A stretch of DNA of 25,821 bases, taken from positions 1-25,821 of the forward strand of contig DBYO01000017.1 in assembly GCA_002310235.1 (NCBI GenBank), in the 5' to 3' direction. A program made the position numbers and the translations under genes. This stretch comes from Bacteroidales bacterium UBA1184. GTDB taxonomy: Bacteria > Bacteroidota > Bacteroidia > Bacteroidales > ML635J-15. A model generated the notes under the pieces. That model made no database searches. It was not told the DNA's origin and worked only from the letters and a program-made list of their open reading frames with translations. This document shows, in pieces, positions 15,347-21,900 of this stretch; the stretch's first letter is position 1, and each line of letters opens with the position of its first letter.

Positions 15347-15865
15347 TTCTATATATCCGATTAGTTCTTTCATTAGTTCCTGTTTTTCGTGGTAGCCGAT
15401 GATACGTTTCACTTCCTTGCCGTTCTCGAAAAGAATCATGCATGGAATAGAGCGGATGTTGAATCGGTTCGACAGGTTAGGGCACTTGTCGGTGTCAACA
15501 GTACCGACTGTTAATTTACCTGCGTTTTCCTTGGCGACTTCGGCAAGTATAGGCTTCTGCATCTTGCAAGGTCCGCACCAGGTTGCAAAAAAGTCAACTA
15601 GCACAACGCCTTTGGCTACGATTTTATTAAAAGTCTTTTCGTCAATATTTACAACTTCACCATTGTCGGCTTTTTCGATTTCTGCGTTTGCTTCGTCCGA
15701 CATCAGATTGTTGGCAAGCTCCTCGATTTCTTTTGGCGTGTTGGACTGAGCAACAGTTTCGTTGTTATTTTTTTCTGTCTCGTCGTTTGCCTGTGTCTGG
15801 TTGCACGATACTGCCATCGTTAGGCCTAATGCAAAACTGAGTGCTAAAAAAATGTTCTTTCTCAT
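15344..15865 (-). CDS. Thioredoxin-fold lipoprotein
   Basis: 173 residues from the ATG at 15865. An in-frame ATG at 15889 directly after the miaA TAA (TAAATG) would add eight residues before the signal. The inner ATG gives the normal short MRKN n-region, but the coupled start cannot be excluded. The lipobox MAVSC places the lipidated Cys at 21. A charged linker (about 22-70) is followed by a thioredoxin domain with DFFATWCGPCK (Cys97, Cys100) and the cis-proline loop RSIPC (Pro141). The protein is probably a membrane-anchored periplasmic thiol reductase. It is the last gene of the miaA cluster and ends at a strong terminator. Confidence 0.9.
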   Translation of the reverse strand: MRKNIFLALSFALGLTMAVSCNQTQANDETEKNNNETVAQSNTPKEIEELANNLMSDEANAEIEKADNGEVVNIDEKTFNKIVAKGVVLVDFFATWCGPCKMQKPILAEVAKENAGKLTVGTVDTDKCPNLSNRFNIRSIPCMILFENGKEVKRIIGYHEKQELMKELIGYIE

Positions 15866-15889
15866 AGTTATAGTTTTTAGTTGGTACAT

Positions 15890-16789
15890 TTATTTAATTC
15901 TTTCTGTTATTTTTGATAAAATTATCTCGGCAACTGGTTCACATTCAGTGTATTCGTTGTTTCTATGAAACCACGTTATCTGTCGGCGTGCATAGCGGCG
16001 AGAGTTACGTTTTATGAGTTCTATTGCTTCGTCGAGGCTGGTGTTTCCGTCGAAATGGTCGAACAGTTCGGTGTATCCGATGGTTTTGAGCGCAATCATG
16101 TCGCGATACAGCACCAGTGAGCGTGCTTCTTCAACTAGTCCGCGCTCTACCATAATGTCCACACGGCGGTTTATTCTGTCGTACAGGACTTTACGGTCGG
16201 TGTTGACCAAAATTTTGATGGGTATGAAATCGCGTTTTTGCCTGATGCTGGTTCTGAACTGCGAAAATGGCTTGCCAGTCTGCCTGGTCATTTCGATACC
16301 TCGCATTATGCGTTGCGGATTCTTGAGGTCGACTTGTGCATAATATTCGGGGTCGATGCGCTGCAATTCGAAACGCAATGCTTCGATGCCCTTTTCGTTG
16401 TACATATTGATGACTTCCTGCCTGATTACTGGGTCGGGGTCGGGCATAAGGTCTATCCCGTTGCATACTGCATCAATGTAAAGACCAGAACCTCCGCACA
16501 TTACGGCATAATCGTGTGTTTTGTAATAATCGTCTAGCAGTTTTATGGCATCGTCTTCGTACTGCCAGATGCTATAGCGTTCGGTTACCGAAACATTGTC
16601 GACAAAGTGATGCTTTACTTCATTCATCTGCTCGGTTGTGGGCTTGGCAACACCAATTCCCAGCTCGCGGTAGAACTGTCGCGAGTCGCACGACAATATT
16701 TCGGAGTTGAAATGCTTGGCAATACCTATGCTTAGGTCGGTTTTACCGACTCCAGTCGGACCTGCTATTATTATAAGGTATTTAGCCAA
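15890..16789 (-). CDS. miaA: tRNA dimethylallyltransferase
   Basis: 299 residues, normal length. MiaA adds a dimethylallyl group to N6 of A37 in tRNAs reading codons that start with U. The P-loop GPTGVGKT is at 10-17, and SCDSRQFYREL (Asp35, Arg37) is the tRNA- and substrate-binding motif. CGGSGLYIDAVCNG and PQRIMRGIEMTRQTGKPFS are further family blocks. YARRQITWFHRN near the C-terminus is also diagnostic. It starts 11 bases after the pRiA4b ORF-3-like gene, and its TAA is immediately followed by an ATG in the thioredoxin frame. All three are therefore probably on one transcript. Confidence 0.97.
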   Translation of the reverse strand: MAKYLIIIAGPTGVGKTDLSIGIAKHFNSEILSCDSRQFYRELGIGVAKPTTEQMNEVKHHFVDNVSVTERYSIWQYEDDAIKLLDDYYKTHDYAVMCGGSGLYIDAVCNGIDLMPDPDPVIRQEVINMYNEKGIEALRFELQRIDPEYYAQVDLKNPQRIMRGIEMTRQTGKPFSQFRTSIRQKRDFIPIKILVNTDRKVLYDRINRRVDIMVERGLVEEARSLVLYRDMIALKTIGYTELFDHFDGNTSLDEAIELIKRNSRRYARRQITWFHRNNEYTECEPVAEIILSKITERIK

Positions 16790-16800
16790 GATAAGCGGTA

Positions 16801-17382
16801 TTAGTAATTGTAATCGTCGTTGTAGCCACCGCCGAATTCATCGTATCCGTCTTCGAATTCGTTGTCGTAGTACGGATTTTCCTCTTCTTCGTCAAAATCG
16901 TCGAAGTCTTCGAGAGGTTCGTTTTCGTTGAATTCTTCGCCTAAGTCGTCGAGTTCCAGTTGCTTTGGCGGAAGTCCTTCCGCCAAGGTGCATTTCGGAA
17001 ATTTCGTCTTTTCGTCTTTCTTGGTAAAGTTACGAACATCAACAACTTCGACGAAGAAGCTGTTTTCGCCAAGCAGATCGTACAAGTACAGGTATTTCTG
17101 TCCTTTTTCGGGCTTGACGAAGTTCAGAGGTGTGTCTTCCATCAGACGGCAGTCTTGCTGGGTCTTCTCGTCCATGCGCTCAAGAAGGATTTCGTTTTCG
17201 GGCTCATCGTCCACTTCCCAGTTCTCGTCTGCAATGTAGAACATTGTTATGAGTGTGGGATCGTATTTGCATGCCTTCTGTATTGCAGTGTGAAGGTCCT
17301 TGAAAGTAGAGTCATCCTTCATTTCTATTTCCCTTACGAATTCGAGATCGTCAGAGATTTTGTATTTTATTATTTTCTGCAT
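16801..17382 (-). CDS. pRiA4b ORF-3-like protein with long acidic tail
   Basis: 193 residues. The first 140 or so resemble the plasmid pRiA4b ORF-3 / IS1096 passenger fold (PF07929), with FKDLHTAIQKACKYD, FYIADENWE and YLYLYDLLGENSFFVEV. The usual YDFGDxW signature is degenerate here. From about 144 to the end the chain is mostly Asp and Glu, closing with Gly/Tyr/Asn (GGGYNDDYNY). It is very acidic and probably disordered, and could act as a nucleic-acid mimic or protein-binding tail. Its start overlaps the 3' end of the LuxC-type gene by 13 bases and its end is 11 bases from miaA. No function is established for the family, and despite the name there is no mobile element here. Confidence 0.75.
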   Translation of the reverse strand: MQKIIKYKISDDLEFVREIEMKDDSTFKDLHTAIQKACKYDPTLITMFYIADENWEVDDEPENEILLERMDEKTQQDCRLMEDTPLNFVKPEKGQKYLYLYDLLGENSFFVEVVDVRNFTKKDEKTKFPKCTLAEGLPPKQLELDDLGEEFNENEPLEDFDDFDEEEENPYYDNEFEDGYDEFGGGYNDDYNY

Positions 17383-18404
17383 AGTCCTGTAATGAATTTA
17401 ATTGTGTCAATATTATCTGCAAAGTTATAAATATTTGGCTTTTGTGTTTCACCAAAGTTGATGCAATTTTCAAAAATCTTGTTTTTTGACACTATGCACT
17501 GGATATTGTCGGTCTGCTGTGCAAGTTCGGCTGACAGTTTGTTTATGTCGCTGTAGTATTCGAAATGCACTACGCCGATAGGAGAGTTGAGGTCTTTCTT
17601 CTCAGTGAGCAGTAGGTGTCCGAAATTGACATGCTCGATCTTGTTCATTCCCATTACAGCATACTGGTAGCTGTAGTTGTTGTTGTACTTGTTGTGGTTT
17701 ATTATGTCGGCGTATTTCTGGAATGCTTCACCCATTTTGTTAAAGTCGTAACCTTCTGGAAGGTAGAATTTTGACACACTACGGCAACCAAGACCGAAAT
17801 ACATAAAAACATCGTCGGCTAAACCTTCAAGTTCATTATCGGTTTCGTCGCCAGTGAGAATCGCCACTGAGTTGCGGTTGTGGCGCAGTATCTTGTCGTA
17901 CTTGCCGAAATAGTACTCGAAGTAGCGGTTGGTGTTGTTGCTTCCAGTTGCGATTACCGCATCGAAGTCGGGAAGTCTTTCTTCGGTGTAGGTTATGCGG
18001 TCGGCTAGTTCTGGCGACTTGGCAATAATTCTGTCGATTGCCCATTTCATAAGCACGTTGTCCTTGCTCGACAGCTTGGCGACAATCTTCACTCCGCACA
18101 AGAATGCACAGGCAAAATCGTGAAAACCGACCATTGGTATGTTGCCGGCCATCACTATAGCCACGCGGAAATCCGATAGTTTGTCGTCGATAGGGTAGTG
18201 AGAGCAAAAGTCGGTCAATGATTTTCTATCGAGCTGAGAATGCCAGTTTTGTAGGCAAAATCTCACATTTTCCTCGGTAAACCACGGATTGTAGACCTTT
18301 ATCTTTTCAAATCCAGGGAATCCATCTATTTCGGATCCGTTGCATATTGCAGCAAGGTCGTTGCCGAAAGATGTGAGGATTTCTATTCTGTCGTTTAGTG
18401 TCAT
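17370..18404 (-). CDS. Acyl-CoA reductase, LuxC type
   Basis: 344 residues, matching the LuxC acyl-CoA reductase family (PF05893, aldehyde-dehydrogenase superfamily). These enzymes reduce acyl-thioesters to aldehydes with NADPH. Visible blocks are AIVMAGNIPMVGFHDF (about 81-96) and FDAVIATGSNNTNRYFEYYFG. RHNRNSVAILTGDE follows, then the putative nucleophile GLGCRSVSKFYLPEG (Cys207). LuxD, LuxE and luciferase genes are absent, so bioluminescence is not suggested. Stand-alone copies occur widely in Bacteroidota with no settled role. The 3' end overlaps the next gene by 13 bases. The region upstream is a repeat block with no clear promoter. Confidence 0.88.
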   Translation of the reverse strand: MTLNDRIEILTSFGNDLAAICNGSEIDGFPGFEKIKVYNPWFTEENVRFCLQNWHSQLDRKSLTDFCSHYPIDDKLSDFRVAIVMAGNIPMVGFHDFACAFLCGVKIVAKLSSKDNVLMKWAIDRIIAKSPELADRITYTEERLPDFDAVIATGSNNTNRYFEYYFGKYDKILRHNRNSVAILTGDETDNELEGLADDVFMYFGLGCRSVSKFYLPEGYDFNKMGEAFQKYADIINHNKYNNNYSYQYAVMGMNKIEHVNFGHLLLTEKKDLNSPIGVVHFEYYSDINKLSAELAQQTDNIQCIVSKNKIFENCINFGETQKPNIYNFADNIDTIKFITGLCRK

Positions 18405-18416
18405 TTGTTTTGATAA

Positions 18417-18542
18417 TTAGATAATTCGAAGATTTAAAAATTCAAAGATTCAAATACTAGATGTCGTTGCTCGCAACGACTCTACAACCTTTCAACTCTT
18501 AACTTCCACCTTTCACCTTTTAACTTTCAACTTTTAACTTTC
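18417..18542. repeat. Composite intergenic repeat, copy 1
   Basis: Three parts are seen on the plus strand: GATTTAAAAATTC/AAAGATTCAAAT units; a hairpin GTCGTTGC-TC-GCAACGAC (18463-18480) followed by TCTACAACC; and a run of TTTCAACT/TTTTAACT units up to the stop codon of the CCC-motif gene. The same parts occur in the same order at 21760-21900. Confidence 0.8.
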
Positions 18543-18544
18543 AT

Positions 18545-18958
18545 CTAGTATCCCATCTGGTCCCAACCTCCATCAACATGCATGAGCTCATCTGGACTAA
18601 ATATATTCACAACTACAATTGCGATTATCAGCATTATAAGTCCAAGAACAAGACCGATAATAGCACAAGTTTTTCCGGCCTTTACCTTGCCGTATGAAGT
18701 TTCGTCGTATAGGTCGCTGTTGTCTCTGAATTCCCTCTTGCTTTTGATTGATACTATCAGCGCGACTATTGCGAATATTATACCCACGATTCCACTGCAG
18801 CAGCAGAAAGTAAATATAGATATAATGCCGAATGTCAGGACGAGGTTTGCGTTGGGGACATTCATTTTCATGCCGTTGCTTTTCGGAGTTTGCCTTACTT
18901 CGTTTTCTGTGTTTCCGTTGACATTGAAATTGTTGTTATTCTCGTAGGTTGTTTCCAT
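18545..18958 (-). CDS. CCC-motif (DUF4190-like) small membrane protein
   Basis: 137 residues. A polar, Asn-rich N-terminus of about 38 residues comes first. A hydrophobic segment at about 41-67 contains the triple cysteine FCCCSGIVGIIFA. A cytoplasmic-type loop (SKREFRDNSDLYDETSYGKVKAGK) and a second transmembrane region (about 95-117) follow. The order resembles annotated CCC-motif membrane proteins of Bacteroidota, and the shorter copy at 14985-15296 has the same layout. It starts one base after the stop of DUF2752 copy 2 (TAACATG), so translation is coupled. Function is unknown. The triple cysteine may be a metal or acylation site, which is speculation. Confidence 0.82.
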   Translation of the reverse strand: METTYENNNNFNVNGNTENEVRQTPKSNGMKMNVPNANLVLTFGIISIFTFCCCSGIVGIIFAIVALIVSIKSKREFRDNSDLYDETSYGKVKAGKTCAIIGLVLGLIMLIIAIVVVNIFSPDELMHVDGGWDQMGY

Positions 18959-18959
18959 G

Positions 18960-19247
18960 TTATATGAATTTAAATATGTAGTTTATCAATATTATTGCCA
19001 CGTTGGCTATGAAAAAGTATTTCAGCACTTTTTGCCATACTGCCGAATTGACTTTAAGGTTTATTATTAAAACGACCAGCATCAGCAGCATTGGAATTAA
19101 TGGTGGGTATAGTTTTATGCTCTCGACGAGGTTGCCTCTCAACAATTCTATTATTGCCCGTTGCATTCCACATCCGGGACATTCCACGCCGAAAAAGAAT
19201 TTTGTCGGGCAGGGCAGAAGATGATGTTCGAGCCAGTCGAGAAACAT
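18960..19247 (-). CDS. DUF2752 small membrane protein (copy 2)
   Basis: 95 residues with the complete DUF2752 signature FGVECPGCGMQRAIIELLRG, then a YPPLIPML segment and two transmembrane stretches (about 49-65 and 72-94). It aligns end to end with copy 1 at 14557-14853. It starts nine bases after the thioesterase stop and is coupled to the CCC-motif gene one base downstream, so the three form one operon. The role is unknown; the paired cysteines suggest metal binding. Confidence 0.87.
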   Translation of the reverse strand: MFLDWLEHHLLPCPTKFFFGVECPGCGMQRAIIELLRGNLVESIKLYPPLIPMLLMLVVLIINLKVNSAVWQKVLKYFFIANVAIILINYIFKFI

Positions 19248-19256
19248 AGTGCCGCT

Positions 19257-19667
19257 TTATTGATTTGCCTCGTAGGCTTCCTGTATGGCCTTGTAAAGTT
19301 CTGGAAGTCGTTTGGATAGAGCCACGGGACGGTTGTTTTCGATGAAACAGTGTGTGCTTTGTGCAGTGCAGACAATCTTGTCGCCGACGCGCATTGTATA
19401 GGCGAAGTCAAACTTTATTTCGCTCATCTTGCTTACCGTCACTTCGATTTCGATTACGTCTTTGAATGTTGAGGGATTCTTGTAGTTGCAGGCTATTGCC
19501 AGTACTGGCGAGAAAACTCCCTCAGCCTCAACCTTTTCAAAACCGTAACCTATTTGGTCAAGCCAATCCACTCGGGCTTCCTCCATGAAACGGACATAAT
19601 TTGAGTGATGAGTGATCCCCATTTTGTCGCATTCATGATACTTTACTTCGTGCTTATAAGTATGCAT
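19257..19667 (-). CDS. Acyl-CoA thioesterase, 4HBT/YbgC family
   Basis: 136 residues, a single hot-dog fold. The YbgC/4-hydroxybenzoyl-CoA thioesterase motif reads ECDKMGITHHSNYVRFMEEAR, with the likely catalytic Asp14 and a helix Glu near 29-30. Enzymes of this family hydrolyse acyl-CoA thioesters in the cytoplasm, and the chain-length preference cannot be read here. It is first in an operon with DUF2752 and the CCC-motif protein. An acyl-CoA reductase gene lies further along on the same strand, which might reflect shared acyl metabolism, although a repeat block separates them. Confidence 0.9.
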   Translation of the reverse strand: MHTYKHEVKYHECDKMGITHHSNYVRFMEEARVDWLDQIGYGFEKVEAEGVFSPVLAIACNYKNPSTFKDVIEIEVTVSKMSEIKFDFAYTMRVGDKIVCTAQSTHCFIENNRPVALSKRLPELYKAIQEAYEANQ

Positions 19668-19694
19668 AGTTGTGTGTCTTTATTATTTCGTGTG

Positions 19695-19725
19695 CAAAGA
19701 TAGGTTAATTTGGAAAAATCGCAAG
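19695..19725 (-). promoter_or_regulatory. Promoter of the thioesterase/DUF2752/CCC operon
   Basis: Minus-strand CTTG (19725-19722), a 19-base spacer, TATCTTTG (19702-19695), then the ATG at 19667. It sits right after the rmuC stop codon. Confidence 0.7.
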
Positions 19726-19726
19726 T

Positions 19727-21136
19727 TTATGCTTCGTTGTCGGCTGGTGTTTCTGTCGTCTCTATGCTTTCGATGTTCTGTGTCAGCGATTTCGGTTCGC
19801 GCGACTTGATGCGTTTTGTTGTGTTTACGCCAAGATTTCGCAGTGAGTCCATCTGTTTTAGCAGGTTTGCGTTTCCTGTCTGTAGCTGTCCCATGGCCTT
19901 GTCGTAGGTTCGTTTTGCTGTGTCTAACTGATTGCCAAGCAAGTTGTAGCTGTCGGCAAAACTTACGAATTTGTCGTACATGTTGTTGGCGGCATTGATA
20001 ATGTTCTTGCAATTGTCTTCCTGACGGCTGTTGTGCCATGTCTGCAGTACGAGGTGTAGTGCCAGCATTAGGTTTGTGGGGTTGAGAATTATCACGCCCA
20101 TGCGGAATGCATCCATCGAAAGACTAGGCTTGTGGTTGGTTGCGAGTATGTATGAGCCTTCGTTGGGGATGAACATCATCACGTATTTTATAGAATTCTC
20201 GACGTATTTTGGATAATTCTTGTTTGCTAGTTCCTTTACGTGGTTTAAAACAGAGTCGTAGTTAGCCTTGATGGCGGCTTGGCGTTGTTCTTCGTTTTCG
20301 GCGCCGTTGTAGTCTGAATAGGCGGTAAGCGACACCTTTGAGTCGACAATTATGCGGCTGCCGTCGGCACAATAAACTACCACGTCGGGGCGCAGTTCGT
20401 TTCCTTTTTCGCCTTTGAAACTTTCCTGACACGAAAATTCGATTCCTTCACGCAATCCGCTTTCCGACAATATGTTGGCGAGTACTTGTTCGCCCCAGTC
20501 GCCGTGAACTTTGCCGCGGTTCTTGAGTGCGTCGGCCAGATTGTCGGCGTTTCGGCCTATTGCCTGCGACTGTTCCATCATGTTTTTGAGTGCGCCTTCG
20601 AGCGATGAGATGTTCTTTTCGTTCGATGACTTTGCCTCCGAAAGCTGCTTGCGCATGTTTTCGAGTTCGTTGCGCAGCGGGGCTACAATGTTGCCCATGT
20701 TTTCGGTATTTGCCTTGGTAAATTCTGCCTGACGTTGTTGGAGCATGGTGCGCGAAGCGTTTTCAAACTGCTGGCGGAGGAGCTCCATATGCTGTTTCTG
20801 TTGTTCTTCGCGTTCGGCTTTAAGTTGCTCGTTTTTATTGTTTTGCTCGACAAGACGTGTGTTAGCTTCTTGCAGACTCACTTGTAGATTGGTGTTTTCT
20901 GTTTGCAACGATTGTTTTTCGTCTTTCAGACTATTGTTTTCTGCGGTGAGTTCGCCTATTCGGCGGTTGGTGTTGTTGAGTTCGGTCTCGAGTCGCGAGT
21001 GTTCGGCTGCGGCGTTTGCCGACATAATTTCCTTGGTTTGCTCAAGATCCTTTTTTGCATTGTTTTTCAACAATACTATTATTATTGCTGCGGCTATGCC
21101 TGCAATCACTATTCCGATTAAAATACCTATTAACAT
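19727..21136 (-). CDS. rmuC: DNA recombination protein RmuC
   Basis: 469 residues. A single N-terminal transmembrane helix (about 2-24) is followed by a long coiled coil (about 30-200, rich in Glu, Gln and Lys). The RmuC nuclease-like core comes next, from HGDWGEQVLANIL (about 211-223) through RPDVVVYCADGSRIIVDSKVS. That block carries the PD-(D/E)xK-type residues Asp251, Asp265 and Lys267. The C-terminal 60 residues are low-complexity and charged. RmuC limits inverted-repeat recombination in E. coli, which is of interest beside the inverted repeats found in this window, though that link is only an observation. It appears to be a single-gene unit. Confidence 0.95.
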   Translation of the reverse strand: MLIGILIGIVIAGIAAAIIIVLLKNNAKKDLEQTKEIMSANAAAEHSRLETELNNTNRRIGELTAENNSLKDEKQSLQTENTNLQVSLQEANTRLVEQNNKNEQLKAEREEQQKQHMELLRQQFENASRTMLQQRQAEFTKANTENMGNIVAPLRNELENMRKQLSEAKSSNEKNISSLEGALKNMMEQSQAIGRNADNLADALKNRGKVHGDWGEQVLANILSESGLREGIEFSCQESFKGEKGNELRPDVVVYCADGSRIIVDSKVSLTAYSDYNGAENEEQRQAAIKANYDSVLNHVKELANKNYPKYVENSIKYVMMFIPNEGSYILATNHKPSLSMDAFRMGVIILNPTNLMLALHLVLQTWHNSRQEDNCKNIINAANNMYDKFVSFADSYNLLGNQLDTAKRTYDKAMGQLQTGNANLLKQMDSLRNLGVNTTKRIKSREPKSLTQNIESIETTETPADNEA

Positions 21137-21154
21137 ATACGCACGAATTTGCTA

Positions 21155-21162
21155 CAAAGATA
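21155..21162 (-). promoter_or_regulatory. -7 box of rmuC
   Basis: Minus-strand TATCTTTG lies 18 bases before the rmuC ATG. The -33 position falls in TTCAAAGATT-like repeat sequence (21163-21226) and is not well matched. Confidence 0.5.
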
Positions 21163-21226
21163 AGGAAAGATTCAAAGATTTGAAAATTCAATGATTTGAA
21201 GATTTGAGGATTTGAAGAATTGTTTC
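21163..21226. repeat. AT-rich GATTTGAA-type repeat block upstream of rmuC
   Basis: Six or more imperfect units of GATTTGAA or GATTCAAA in tandem, related to the units around 18420-18456 and 21740-21830. There is no hairpin part here. Confidence 0.65.
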
Positions 21227-21259
21227 TTGTATCCATGTTTTTGTTGTCGTTTTTTAACT

Positions 21260-21664
21260 TTACTGCTCCGTTTCCTTTCCAGCGCTCTGCCATTCCTTGA
21301 AACCGCCGTCGAGGTTTAGTATAGTGTAGCCGTTGTCGGAGAGTAGGGATGCAGCTTTACGACTGCGTACACCTCCATGGCAATATACGGCAATGGTCTT
21401 GTCCTTGGGAAGTTTCTCGTCGGCCTCGTAGAGAAAACCTGCACGGTTTACATCGATGTTTATGGCGTTGGGAATGTGTCCGCCAGCATATTCGTCGGCG
21501 GTGCGTACATCGAGGATTATGGTCTGGTCGTCGGCGATGGCATTTTCAAAGTCGTTGGCGTTCAATGTGGTAAACTTGTCGTTCATATTCCTGAAATAAA
21601 TTATGGCTGTCACGCCCGCTGCAATTACGGCGATGACAATTAATATTATTATGGTTCGTTTCAT
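21260..21664 (-). CDS. Membrane-anchored rhodanese-domain protein
   Basis: 134 residues. An N-terminal hydrophobic helix (about 3-23) is followed by a single rhodanese domain (about 33-128). It has ILDVRTADEYAGGHIPNAINI and the active-site loop CHGGVR (Cys95-Arg100), then SRKAASLLSDNGY and LDGGFKEW. The cysteine is intact, so sulphur transfer or a related thiol reaction is possible. The helix has no lipobox, so a periplasm-facing inner-membrane anchor is likely. The gene stands alone between repeat blocks, and its promoter region is preceded by the inverted copy of the 64-bp repeat. Confidence 0.92.
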   Translation of the reverse strand: MKRTIIILIVIAVIAAGVTAIIYFRNMNDKFTTLNANDFENAIADDQTIILDVRTADEYAGGHIPNAINIDVNRAGFLYEADEKLPKDKTIAVYCHGGVRSRKAASLLSDNGYTILNLDGGFKEWQSAGKETEQ

Positions 21665-21667
21665 TGT

Positions 21668-21675
21668 GCAAATAT
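21668..21675 (-). promoter_or_regulatory. -7 box of the rhodanese gene
   Basis: Minus-strand TATATTTG, only a few bases before the ATG at 21664, so the leader must be very short or absent. As at 7480, the -33 region lies in the repeat core (ATTG, 22-base spacer). Confidence 0.5.
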
Positions 21676-21687
21676 AAGGAGGATTTG

Positions 21688-21800
21688 CGAATTAATGACA
21701 ATTCAACGATTCAACAATTCAAGAATTCAATTTGATTTACGATTGATTTGAAGATTTGATGATTCGATAATTTGAATATTCGATAATTTGAAGATTGGCT
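21688..21800 (-). repeat. Dispersed AT-rich repeat, copy B (64-bp exact core 21688-21751)
   Basis: This is the reverse complement of 7377-7440 over 64 bases without mismatch, with weaker similarity to about 21800. Its orientation relative to the downstream rhodanese gene is the same as that of copy A relative to the GT9 gene. Confidence 0.85.
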
Positions 21801-21900
21801 TCGCCGAGCTAACGGTTCGAAGATTTGAATTGTAGAGGCCGTTGCTCGCAACGCCTCTACAGCCTTTTAACTTTCAACTTTTAACTTTCAACTTTCAACT
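21760..21900. repeat. Composite intergenic repeat, copy 2, with hairpin
   Basis: GATTTGAA/ATTCGATAATTTGAA units are followed by a strong hairpin at 21831-21861 (TGTAGAGGC-C-GTTGC, loop TC, GCAACGCCTCTACA). TTTTAACTTTCAAC units then reach the stop codon of the MATE gene. The order matches 18417-18542. On the minus strand the hairpin could also act as the 3' structure of the MATE transcript. Confidence 0.8.

Noticed and set aside
16801..17382. Mobile element suggested by the pRiA4b ORF-3/IS1096 family name
   Set aside because: No transposase, terminal repeats or target duplication nearby; the gene sits inside an operon with miaA.
17370..18404. Bioluminescence (lux) operon
   Set aside because: Only a LuxC-type reductase is present; no luciferase, LuxD or LuxE genes in the window.
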